This document shows positions 1 through 5,612 of a DNA stretch of 14,287 nt, in pieces. Positions within the stretch are counted from its first letter, which is position 1, and each line of letters begins with the position of its first letter. Below the pieces are notes generated by a model, which did no database searches, was not told the origin of the DNA, and saw only the letters and a program-made list of their open reading frames with translations. This DNA comes from Bacteroidales bacterium (GTDB taxonomy: Bacteria; Bacteroidota; Bacteroidia; Bacteroidales; Muribaculaceae). The stretch lies in the NCBI GenBank assembly GCA_004555955.1, contig SFJG01000053.1, positions 1 through 14,287 of the forward strand. Direction: 5' to 3'. A program made the translations under genes and the position numbers.

Positions 1-10
1 TTAGCATTGT

Positions 11-50
11 CAATGAGCAAAATCTATACAATTTAGCTCATTGTTTTGTT
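11..50 (+). terminator. Possible intrinsic terminator of a gene left of the window
   Basis: An 8-base inverted repeat, CAATGAGC (11-18) and GCTCATTG (36-43), encloses an A/T-rich loop. The loop can itself pair in part (AAAT at 20-23 with ATTT at 31-34). A T-rich run follows at 44-50. This is the right geometry for a + strand intrinsic terminator, but the stem has few G:C pairs. The gene it would serve lies outside the window, so the call is tentative. Confidence 0.4.
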
Positions 51-88
51 TTTCAGGCTCTGTCCCCACCTATCCGCAAGCGGTATCA

Positions 89-142
89 AGTGGAGAGTGG
101 AGAGGAACGGGGGACGAGTGGATGAGTGGAAGAGTGGAGAGG
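89..142. repeat. Degenerate 7-base repeat array A (purine-rich)
   Basis: From 89 the sequence splits into heptads: AGTGGAG, AGTGGAG, AGGAACG, GGGGACG, AGTGGAT, GAGTGGA, AGAGTGG. The period slips to 8 in the last third, where GAGTGGA recurs with one extra base. Positions 100-118 match the reverse complement of 9407-9425 at 18 of 19 bases, so this array shares a core with array C about 9.3 kb away. Confidence 0.7.
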
Positions 143-205
143 CTCGCTGCGACTGACTATGCGTGTCGTTGCAAGAGTACTCGCTGACAAATCTGCTATC
201 ACAAC

Positions 206-311
206 CGAGCATCTCCGAAGCTCGATTATCTACTCTGCAGTCATGCACCGGGTTAAGTACCTCCGGCACTGAACCCGGCGTTACCCACAATAGCTGTACC
301 TCCGGCACAGC
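206..311. repeat. Cluster of three hairpins with related CTCCG loops
   Basis: Hairpin 1 is CGAGC (206-210) paired with GCTCG (220-224) around ATCTCCGAA. Hairpin 2 is CCGGGTT (248-254) paired with AACCCGG (272-278), with an inner AGT/ACT stem. Hairpin 3 is GCTGT (293-297) paired with ACAGC (307-311). Hairpins 2 and 3 share the identical 13-mer GTACCTCCGGCAC at 257-269 and 296-308, although their outer stems differ. Different but self-complementary stems around a constant core are typical of palindromic repeat units or structured RNA. The pattern recalls short palindromes common between Bacteroidales genes, but that comparison is from memory. Confidence 0.6.
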
Positions 312-405
312 CACCACAGCCGTATCTACGACACGGCTGCTGTCCCGCGTGGTCATCTTGACGTCGTCGAGCGGAGGGTGGCTGCAGAATAAACGGCTTT
401 GCCGT

Positions 406-474
406 GGTTAAAGGTTATAGGTTATTGGTTAAAGTTACTTGTCTCTAACCACTAATCACTAACCACTAGCCACC
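406..474. repeat. Degenerate 7-base repeat array B (GGTTAAA / ACCACTA type)
   Basis: Ten consecutive heptads fit one register: GGTTAAA, GGTTATA, GGTTATT, GGTTAAA, GTTACTT, GTCTCTA, ACCACTA, ATCACTA, ACCACTA, GCCACCG. The first half is GGTT-led and the second is ACC-led, roughly the complement, so the array is also loosely self-complementary. Small GC hairpins flank it: ACGGC-TTT-GCCGT at 393-405 and ACCGCC-TAT-GGCGGT at 472-486. Confidence 0.7.
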
Positions 475-490
475 GCCTATGGCGGTTTTA
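472..490 (+). other. Compact hairpin followed by a short T run
   Basis: ACCGCC (472-477) pairs perfectly with GGCGGT (481-486) across a TAT loop, and TTTTA follows. It could be a weak + strand terminator or part of the surrounding repeat. The T run is too short, and no gene lies just upstream, so I do not call it a terminator. Confidence 0.4.
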
Positions 491-492
491 GT

Positions 493-618
493 CGTTTTCG
501 CTTTGTTTTTCGCTCACTTTGCGCTACTTTCGCTACGCGCAAGATAGGCTGCGGTTCGGAAAAACAAATCTTGAAAACTTCGTTTTCGCTTTGTTTTTCG
601 CTCACCTTGCACTATCTT
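493..618. repeat. Tandem repeat of a 38-base promoter-like block
   Basis: Positions 493-530 and 581-618 are close copies (both begin CGTTTTCGCTTTGTTTTTCG) and differ at only a few bases near the 3' end. The unit length is 88 bases. Copy 2 runs into a full TTTG / TAnnTTTG promoter. In copy 1 the same positions read TTTG (502-505), 19 bases, then TACTTTCG (525-532), a degraded -7 element. Copy 1 also contains the inverted repeat TTGCGC (519-524) / GCGCAA (537-542). Confidence 0.75.
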
Positions 619-620
619 TG
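590..620 (+). promoter_or_regulatory. Promoter of the nitroreductase gene
   Basis: TTTG at 590-593, a spacer of 19 bases, then TATCTTTG at 613-620. This is a complete match to the Bacteroidetes -33/-7 pattern. The start codon is at 647, so the leader should be about 20 bases. The promoter is formed by the second copy of the tandem repeat. Confidence 0.8.
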
Positions 621-646
621 AACAAAAATAACGATTACAATACGAT

Positions 647-1402
647 ATGGATTTTTCTGACTATTTTAAGGGGCGACGTACTGTGCGTCGCTATTCTTAT
701 AAGGCTGTTCCTGCGCAACTTTTGCGCGATATGCTTGATGCGGCGATGCAGGCGCCTACGACGGGTGGCATGCAGGTTTATAGCGCTGTTGTAACTACGC
801 GTGCCGACTTGAAGAAGGCGTTGGCACCGTGCCATTTCAATCAGCCTCAAGTGGAGCAATCAGCAGCGGTGATTACGTTTTGCGCTGACTTTAATCGGTT
901 TGTGAAGTGGTGCGAAATGAGCGACGCCGTGCCGGGATATGACAATTTTCAATCGTTTATGACGGCTGTGCTCGATGCTGTGATTTTTGCGCAGCAGTTT
1001 AATACAATTGCCGAAATGAACGGGCTTGGCTGCTGTTATTTAGGTACTACGACGTATAATGCTGAAGAGATTTCGCGTGTTTTGGATTTGCCAAAGCGAG
1101 TTGTGCCCATTGTTACGCTGACGGTTGGTTATCCTGCCGACGAATCAGTTATGACTGAGCGTATTCCGGTAGAGAGTGTCGTTCATTGGGAAACGTATAA
1201 GGATTATTCGTCGGATGATATTCATGCGGCGTATGCGGCAAAGGAGGCGTTGCCCATCAATCGTCGTTATGTGGAGGAGAACGGCAAGAGTAGTCTTGCG
1301 CAGGTCTTTACGGATGTGCGTTATACTCGTGAGGCTAACGAAGTGTTCTCTGCCAAGTTCTATGATTTTATTGCCAAGGCCGGCTTTAATTGGAATAAAT
1401 AG
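647..1402 (+). CDS. Nitroreductase family protein (FMN-dependent NAD(P)H oxidoreductase)
   Basis: The product is 251 residues, the usual size for an NfsA-like nitroreductase. Members are cytoplasmic FMN flavoproteins that pass hydride from NAD(P)H to nitroaromatics, quinones or flavins; the natural substrate here cannot be told. Family marks are the basic start GRRTVRRY (9-16), which in relatives contacts the FMN phosphate, APTTGGMQ (36-43) in the place of the usual P-S/T-x-x-N-x-Q flavin motif, GLGCCYLGT (126-134), and GYPAD (161-165) ending the core fold. The C-terminal 85 residues are the arm that usually covers the partner's active site in the dimer. The start is fixed by the promoter at 590-620. 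The gene ends 5 bases before the convergent CBM9-like gene. Confidence 0.88.
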   Translation: MDFSDYFKGRRTVRRYSYKAVPAQLLRDMLDAAMQAPTTGGMQVYSAVVTTRADLKKALAPCHFNQPQVEQSAAVITFCADFNRFVKWCEMSDAVPGYDNFQSFMTAVLDAVIFAQQFNTIAEMNGLGCCYLGTTTYNAEEISRVLDLPKRVVPIVTLTVGYPADESVMTERIPVESVVHWETYKDYSSDDIHAAYAAKEALPINRRYVEENGKSSLAQVFTDVRYTREANEVFSAKFYDFIAKAGFNWNK

Positions 1403-1407
1403 GTGTA

Positions 1408-2055
1408 CTATTTTAGGATAATCGGACCGAAGAATCCCGGCTGATGGAAGTCGGGTTTTTCGGTTTTGATGGGGTAGTAGCTCAGATAGTGAGGCATGCT
1501 TGTTGCTGAAGCGCATTTGTAGAGGTTTCCTCGTATTTCGAGAGGCAACTGCGTTTTGACGATGCCTATGAGATTTAAAGGAATTGCAACAGCGAGCGAC
1601 CAGCTGAACAGCCCTTCCAATTCTTGGAATGGACTTTTGCCGCACGAGGCGAAGCAGCGAATTGAGGCTATTTGCTCGTCTGTAAGCCGTGTAGGGTTTT
1701 TACGTTCGGCACGGTGTGAAGCGTTGACAGCGCCAATGCAGTTGAATTCGAAGTTCCAATACTCGGGCGAACCTGGAACGTTAAGGAAGAACTCGACGCA
1801 GCTGTCTTGGCTGACCGGCGAGTTGTTGCGATAGTTTACGGCGCGCAAGTAGTTGCATCGAACGAAGAAGTTTACGTAGATGTACTCGTCGCTGTGGGCT
1901 ATGGAGAAGATTGTTATCGGGTGGTACGGGAATTCTTTTGCCCAGTTCAGGCATGCAAGATTGTACTTTGGTGCTTCCACTTCGAGTCGTTCGCATACGG
2001 CTTCCATCGACAATTCGTCGAGCCCGGTCAATTTTGGTACAACTATTTGCTTCAT
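1408..2055 (-). CDS. Carbohydrate-binding family 9-like protein, cytoplasmic
   Basis: A 215-residue protein resembling the CBM9-like / DOMON-type beta-sandwich proteins of Bacteroidetes. Characteristic stretches are DSCVEFFLNVPG (84-95), YWNFEFNCIG (99-108), RGNLYKC (175-181) and the conserved C-terminal PDFHQPGFFG (201-210). The body alternates short beta-strand-like segments, as expected for this fold. There is no signal peptide or lipobox, so it is probably cytoplasmic and not part of a secreted glycanase. Ligand and role are unknown. It has its own promoter upstream, 157 bases after the LysE gene on the same strand. Its 3' end carries a possible terminator for the opposite gene. Confidence 0.75.
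   Translation of the reverse strand: MKQIVVPKLTGLDELSMEAVCERLEVEAPKYNLACLNWAKEFPYHPITIFSIAHSDEYIYVNFFVRCNYLRAVNYRNNSPVSQDSCVEFFLNVPGSPEYWNFEFNCIGAVNASHRAERKNPTRLTDEQIASIRCFASCGKSPFQELEGLFSWSLAVAIPLNLIGIVKTQLPLEIRGNLYKCASATSMPHYLSYYPIKTEKPDFHQPGFFGPIILK
1436..1467 (+). terminator. Possible terminator of the nitroreductase gene, inside the opposite gene
   Basis: CCCGGC (1436-1441) pairs with GTCGGG (1450-1455), one pair being G-T, around an 8-base loop. TTTTT, CGG and TTTT follow. It lies 33 bases past the nitroreductase stop, within the last 60 bases of the convergent CBM9-like gene, because the two genes leave only 5 bases between them. The same bases encode the conserved KPDFHQPG peptide, so the hairpin may be partly coincidental. 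Confidence 0.45.
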
Positions 2056-2125
2056 AACTTATATATTTACATTATCCATCTTCACTGCACTTTGCATCAG
2101 CGTTCCGACGCATTTATCTGCATGG

Positions 2126-2156
2126 TAAAGGTAGACAAAAATGGGAGAAAAGTCAA
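2126..2156 (-). promoter_or_regulatory. Probable promoter of the CBM9-like gene
   Basis: Read on the - strand: TTGA (2156-2153), 19 bases, then TACCTTTA (2133-2126), close to TAnnTTTG with one mismatch. The start codon is at 2055, giving a leader of about 65 bases. The element suggests that this gene can be transcribed separately from the LysE gene upstream. Confidence 0.55.
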
Positions 2157-2212
2157 TATGCTTTTAGAATTGTAATTAAAATTTTACCAAAATTAGCGAA
2201 TGGCGTTGTCCG

Positions 2213-2857
2213 TTAAGCAAATATTTCGAAGAGCGTTTTGCCGAGAGCAATTAGAGAAATAACGCAGATAACCACACCAATAATAACATTGATAATCCAT
2301 ATTGAGCGGAGGTTGAAGTGTGTTCTTACTTTGTTGACGAGGTAGGTGATTACGAACCACCAGATAAGAGCACCGACGAGGATTGCGAGGAATCCGGCGA
2401 TGTAATGGTAGAGCGTGAACTGCGGAGTGGGGAAGTTGAATTGGGCGTAAAGTCCGAGTATAATGCCTAAAATCAGCGGGTTGGAGAATGTAATCAAGAA
2501 GCCTGTTACGAAGTCTTGCAAGTAGTTGTTTTTCTGAGGTTTGCCTTCGCGAGCGGCGAGCGATTTCGACGGATTCTTGCGAGCGATATATATACCGAAG
2601 CCAATCATTGCGATGCAACCGAGAATTTCGAACTGCGTCTTGTAAAGGTTGATGAAGTCGATTATGATAGAGATGCTGACACCTGCGAGGAAGCAGTATA
2701 GCAAGTCGGAGAGTGCAGCGCCGACGCCGGTAAAGAATCCGGCGGCTCTGCCTTTGTTGAGAGTGCGTTGGATACAAAGCATGCCTGTCGGCCCCATAGG
2801 TGCCGACACAATCACGCCGATGGCGAGACCATGAATTATTGCTAAAAGCATCTCCAT
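2213..2857 (-). CDS. LysE family translocator (amino-acid/metabolite exporter)
   Basis: A 214-residue inner-membrane protein with about six hydrophobic segments (near residues 4-24, 38-62, 76-94, 116-140, 152-175 and 187-207). The LysE/RhtB signature is the N-terminal APMGPTGMLCIQRTLNKGR (19-37), followed by GAALSD (46-51), with FSNPL (124-128) in the middle of the protein. Family members export lysine, arginine, threonine, homoserine and similar compounds; the substrate here is unknown. A TTG codon 12 bases upstream is in frame, but it lies inside the -7 element, so the ATG at 2857 is the right start. The gene is divergent from the ketoisomerase operon, with 157 bases between start codons. 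Confidence 0.88.
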   Translation of the reverse strand: MEMLLAIIHGLAIGVIVSAPMGPTGMLCIQRTLNKGRAAGFFTGVGAALSDLLYCFLAGVSISIIIDFINLYKTQFEILGCIAMIGFGIYIARKNPSKSLAAREGKPQKNNYLQDFVTGFLITFSNPLILGIILGLYAQFNFPTPQFTLYHYIAGFLAILVGALIWWFVITYLVNKVRTHFNLRSIWIINVIIGVVICVISLIALGKTLFEIFA

Positions 2858-2866
2858 AATTGAACG

Positions 2867-2897
2867 CAAATATACAAATAAACGTTGAAATAACGAA
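2867..2897 (-). promoter_or_regulatory. Promoter of the LysE-family gene
   Basis: On the - strand TATATTTG occupies 2874-2867, a full TAnnTTTG match. TTCG lies 19 bases upstream (2897-2894) as a weak -33 element. Only 9 bases separate the -7 element from the ATG, so the leader should be at most a few bases. Confidence 0.65.
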
Positions 2898-2978
2898 AAT
2901 TATATTGCTAAAAGCGCGGATATGTTGGCTGAAGTGAGGCTAAAGTGTGAAGATGCGTAAAAAAATATCGGATGAATG

Positions 2979-3010
2979 TTTGCTGTAGCGATTGATTTGG
3001 CGTATCTTTG
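2979..3010 (+). promoter_or_regulatory. Promoter of the ketoisomerase-aminotransferase operon
   Basis: TTTG at 2979-2982, 20 bases, then TATCTTTG at 3003-3010, a strong match. Just four bases (TGAT) separate the -7 element from the ATG at 3015. Transcription should begin at or next to the start codon, giving a leaderless first gene. Confidence 0.8.
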
Positions 3011-3014
3011 TGAT

Positions 3015-3428
3015 ATGTCATTCGGAGAAGTTAAAATAATAGATATCCCAAAGATATGCGACCCGCGGGGCAATTTGTCGTTCTTGGAGGCGGGCAGGAT
3101 ATTGCCGTTTGAGCTCCGCCGCGTGTATTGGATATACGATGTGCCGGGCGGCAAGAAGCGTTTCGGGCACGCGTTTCGCACGCAGCGGGAGGTGATAGTT
3201 TCGCTGTCGGGGAGTTTCGACGTTGTGCTCGACGACGGCGTGGAGCAGCGACGTTATCATATGGCGCGGTCGTACCACGGGCTGTATGTGCCGAGTATGA
3301 TGTGGCGCGAACTCGACAATTTTTCGACCAATTCGGTTGCGCTTGTCTTGTCGTCGACGCTGTATGACCCGGATGACTATATAGAAGATTATGAAGAGTT
3401 TAAAACGATGAAAAGCCATGAGCGATAG
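3015..3428 (+). CDS. FdtA/QdtA-like sugar-nucleotide 3,4-ketoisomerase, first of a tandem pair
   Basis: A 137-residue small cupin of the WxcM/FdtA family. Relatives convert dTDP-4-keto-6-deoxyglucose to the 3-keto isomer before transamination. Family marks are the start VKIIDIPKICDPRGNLSFLE (6-25), RRVYWIYDVPGG (35-46), LSGSFDVVLDDG (64-75) and the C-terminal ELDNFSTNSVALVLSS with YDPDDYIEDYEEF (99-129). The family's His-x-His pair in the cupin is here His52-Ala-Phe54, so the second histidine is lost. The following Gln of the canonical pattern is Glu59. The protein may be inactive alone, altered in specificity, or partner to the next gene's product. An in-frame ATG at 2976 is upstream of the promoter and cannot be the start. 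It overlaps the next gene by 11 bases. Confidence 0.82.
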   Translation: MSFGEVKIIDIPKICDPRGNLSFLEAGRILPFELRRVYWIYDVPGGKKRFGHAFRTQREVIVSLSGSFDVVLDDGVEQRRYHMARSYHGLYVPSMMWRELDNFSTNSVALVLSSTLYDPDDYIEDYEEFKTMKSHER

Positions 3429-3855
3429 CCATTCGACCTCGAAGCTTGACGACTGTCGGCTAATAACGCTGGATACGAACCATCACGAGAACGGCAATCT
3501 GTCGGTGGTAGAGAATGCCGGAGGATTTGCGTTTACGGTCAAGCGCGTATATTATATCTACGACGTGCCGGGAGGAGCCGAGCGCGGCGGGCATTCGCAC
3601 TATCGGTGTCATCGTTTCATTGTGGCTGTCAGCGGTAGTTTTGACGTGGTAATAGACGATGGGGTGGAGCGTCGTACGGTTACGCTGAATCGTTCCAACA
3701 TTGGGCTTCACGTCGTCCCCGGTGTGTGGATAGAGCTCAACAATTTTTCGTCAGGGTCGGTGTGTCTTTCATTGGCGTCGGAGCTGTATGATGCCGACGA
3801 CTATGTCCGCGACTACCAAAAGTTTTTGTTGTTAACCAAGAATAAACGTCAATGA
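3418..3855 (+). CDS. FdtA/QdtA-like sugar-nucleotide 3,4-ketoisomerase, second of a tandem pair
   Basis: A 145-residue cupin clearly homologous to the preceding gene. It contains KRVYYIYDVPGGAERGGHS (42-60), VSGSFDVVIDDGVERR (71-86), ELNNFSSGSVCLSLAS (106-121) and YDADDYVRDYQKF (124-136). It keeps the His59-Ser-His61 pair that the upstream copy has lost, so it is the better candidate for the active isomerase. The position usually held by Gln after this pair is Arg66. The N-terminus is about eight residues longer than in the first copy, and the usual DPRGNL motif reads HENGNL (23-28). The product would feed the aminotransferase encoded next; the two genes overlap by 4 bases (ATGA), which suggests coupled translation. 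Whether the sugar ends in the galacto or gluco configuration cannot be told. Confidence 0.84.
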   Translation: MSDSHSTSKLDDCRLITLDTNHHENGNLSVVENAGGFAFTVKRVYYIYDVPGGAERGGHSHYRCHRFIVAVSGSFDVVIDDGVERRTVTLNRSNIGLHVVPGVWIELNNFSSGSVCLSLASELYDADDYVRDYQKFLLLTKNKRQ

Positions 3856-4964
3856 AGCAATATCCTTTTATTTCGCTGAAGGAGGTCAACGAGCGGTATG
3901 AGTCCGAGCTTGTGGCTGCTGCAGAGCGAGTTATTCGTTCCGGCAGGTATTTGCATGGCGAAGAAGTTGTCGGTTTTGAGAGCGAATTGGCGGCATATTG
4001 CGGTGTGGGAAATGTTGTGTCGTGCAGCAACGGTTTAGATGCGCTTCGGCTGATATTCAAGTCGTATGTTTCGCTTGGCATAATGCGCGCAGGCGATGAA
4101 GTGATAGTGCCTGCCAACACGTTTATAGCGTCGGTGCTTGCAATCAGTGATGCGGGTCTTGTGCCTGTGATAGCCGAGCCTTCGCCGACGACTCACAATC
4201 TTGATTTAGACCTTTTAGAAAGATATATCACACCGCGGACGCGTGCCGTGCTTGTCGTGCACCTCTACGGCTCACCTTGTTGGTCCGAGCATTTGGTGGA
4301 GACGGCGCATCGTTGTGGATTGAAAATTGTCGAAGATAATGCTCAGGCGATAGGTGCTTACGTCGACTGCGGAGGCGTGCGGCGCATGACCGGTGCTTTG
4401 GGCGATGCTGCGGCATTTAGCTTCTACCCGACAAAAAATCTCGGAGCACTTGGTGATGCCGGTGCGGTAGCGACCGGCGATAATGTCTTGGCGGAGCGAG
4501 TTCGCACGTTGGCAAATTACGGTAGCGACGTTCGTTACCACAATCCTTATTGCGGCTATAATTGTCGTATGGACGAGCTTCAGGCGGCTATGTTGCGCGT
4601 CAAGTTGCGCCATCTCGACGAGATTACCGATGCGCGGCGACGAAGGGCGAAAGTTTATGAACGTGTAATTAATAATAGCCTTGTACGCAAGCCGTTAGCG
4701 CTTGCCGGCGCCGTATGGCATCAATATGTTGTTGCCGTCGACAATCGTCAGACATTTCGCGATTATCTGTCGCAACGCGGAGTTGGTACGGACATTCATT
4801 ATCCCGTGCCGCCACATCTTCAGCCTTGTTATGCGGGATTGAAACATTCTCAGCTGCCGGTGGCTGAAAAATTAGCAAACTCGGTAGTGAGTTTGCCCAT
4901 TACCGAGTCGACGCCGTTAGGCGATTTCGAAGAAATCGCCGAGATAATTAATTCGTATAAGTAG
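3852..4964 (+). CDS. DegT/DnrJ/EryC1 family PLP-dependent sugar-nucleotide aminotransferase (FdtB/QdtB-like)
   Basis: A 370-residue cytoplasmic aminotransferase of usual family length. It would transfer an amino group, normally from glutamate, to the 3-keto sugar made by the ketoisomerases, giving a dTDP-3-amino-3,6-dideoxyhexose. Visible landmarks are SGRYLHGEEVVGFE (30-43), CSNGLDALRL (58-67), GDEVIVPANTFIAS (81-94), VVHLYG (135-140), EDNAQAIGA (161-169, with Asp162 placed to contact the PLP ring nitrogen), SFYPTKNLGALGDAG (190-204) with PLP-binding Lys195, and CGYNCRMDELQAAML (234-248). Its position after two FdtA-like genes argues for FdtB/QdtB rather than a 4-aminotransferase. The enzymes making the precursor (RmlA, RmlB) and any acetyltransferase are not in the window. 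Its 3' end carries two hairpins. Confidence 0.87.
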   Translation: MKQYPFISLKEVNERYESELVAAAERVIRSGRYLHGEEVVGFESELAAYCGVGNVVSCSNGLDALRLIFKSYVSLGIMRAGDEVIVPANTFIASVLAISDAGLVPVIAEPSPTTHNLDLDLLERYITPRTRAVLVVHLYGSPCWSEHLVETAHRCGLKIVEDNAQAIGAYVDCGGVRRMTGALGDAAAFSFYPTKNLGALGDAGAVATGDNVLAERVRTLANYGSDVRYHNPYCGYNCRMDELQAAMLRVKLRHLDEITDARRRRAKVYERVINNSLVRKPLALAGAVWHQYVVAVDNRQTFRDYLSQRGVGTDIHYPVPPHLQPCYAGLKHSQLPVAEKLANSVVSLPITESTPLGDFEEIAEIINSYK

Positions 4965-5000
4965 CAGTTGTTAGCGCATAGCCAAATTCGATGCGCCAAC
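4920..5000. other. Two strong hairpins at the convergent gene junction
   Basis: The first is a perfect 9-base stem, GGCGATTTC (4920-4928) with GAAATCGCC (4932-4940), around GAA, inside the end of the aminotransferase gene. The second is GTTG (4967-4970) and GCGCAT (4974-4979) pairing with ATGCGC (4991-4996) and CAAC (4997-5000), spanning the stop codon of the opposite gene. Neither has a T run on either strand, so they are not classical intrinsic terminators. They may protect RNA 3' ends or slow polymerase where only 6 bases separate the two genes. Confidence 0.5.
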
Positions 5001-5513
5001 GAAATCCTTGTAAGCCATCACGCCGGCTTGCGATAGTTCGACAACCTTGTATTCGCCGTTTGCTGCGGGGAGTTTAACATGTGTTTCGTCGATGAAAGTC
5101 AAGAACGGCACATCGCCTTCGGGCGTAGCAACCGACCATGTTTGGCTGTCGCTGTCGAAAGTGAAGTTTACTTCCGTTTTGTCGAAAGTGTTTGTGATTT
5201 TGTAGCCGGATTTGTTCCATTCAACAAGGTATTCTCCGTTTTCACTCTTGATGGTTTTCTTGCCGGCAATAACCGGGTTGGAACCTGACCAGAATTCGAT
5301 GGAGTTGATTACCAACATGTCGGAAAGAATGCTGATTTCGTAAACCGGAAGAATCCAAAAGCCGATGAAAACAAGTTCGTTGACAAATTTGTTACTTATC
5401 GATTGGTTCCAAGTTCTAACCTTGTTGGTCAGTCCGAAACTACCGATGCATGAAGTGAACATCATTGACGAGGCGAGCAAAATAGCAACAGCCGAGATAA
5501 TTCTTTTTTTCAT
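4971..5513 (-). CDS. DUF3332-like lipoprotein
   Basis: A 180-residue protein with a lipoprotein signal: a basic start MKKR, a hydrophobic run, then FTSC with Cys22 as the lipidation site. Residues after Cys22 (IGSFG) lack the acidic surface-export signal of Bacteroidetes, so a periplasm-facing lipoprotein is more likely. The segment SCIGSFGLTNKVRTWNQSISNKFVNELVFIGFWILPVYEISILSDMLVINSIEFWSGSNP (21-80) matches my memory of the DUF3332 family, including a hydrophobic stretch around 48-70 that may enter the membrane. The C-terminal part looks like a small beta domain. The function is unknown. It has its own promoter between it and the dehydrogenase gene. Confidence 0.75.
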   Translation of the reverse strand: MKKRIISAVAILLASSMMFTSCIGSFGLTNKVRTWNQSISNKFVNELVFIGFWILPVYEISILSDMLVINSIEFWSGSNPVIAGKKTIKSENGEYLVEWNKSGYKITNTFDKTEVNFTFDSDSQTWSVATPEGDVPFLTFIDETHVKLPAANGEYKVVELSQAGVMAYKDFVGASNLAMR

Positions 5514-5538
5514 ATTCTAATAGGGTTAGGTTATAAAG

Positions 5539-5569
5539 CAAAAATACGTATACTAATCTACAATTACAA
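5539..5569 (-). promoter_or_regulatory. Promoter of the DUF3332-like lipoprotein gene
   Basis: On the - strand TTGT (5569-5566), 19 bases, then TATTTTTG (5546-5539), a full TAnnTTTG match. The start codon is at 5513, so the leader is about 20 bases. The gene can therefore be expressed independently of the dehydrogenase upstream. Confidence 0.7.
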
Positions 5570-5612
5570 CTAATAATTATAAAAAAGCGGATTTTATGGA
5601 AGGAAAGCCCAT

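Larger units (their letters stand above)
1..646. other. Long intergenic region rich in repeats, no gene recognised
   Basis: About 650 bases precede the first recognisable gene. Open frames exist on both strands, but their translations are low in complexity, resemble no family I know, and run through hairpins and short repeats. The contents, in order, are a possible terminator, a purine-rich 7-base array, three small hairpins with related loops, a second 7-base array, two compact GC hairpins (393-405 and 472-486) and a tandem repeat that ends in a promoter. The density of repeats suggests accumulated mobile or palindromic DNA rather than a decayed gene, but this is inference. Confidence 0.6.

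Noticed and set aside
33..411. Open reading frames on both strands in the first 400 bases
   Set aside because: Their translations match no family I know, they cross the hairpin cluster and array A, and no promoter precedes them.
89..474. CRISPR array
   Set aside because: The repeat period is 7-8 bases with no spacers of 25-40 bases, and no cas gene is present.
519..859. Short open frames overlapping the start of the nitroreductase gene
   Set aside because: They read through the tandem repeat and then out of frame across a clear gene; they are by-products of the repeat and of codon bias.
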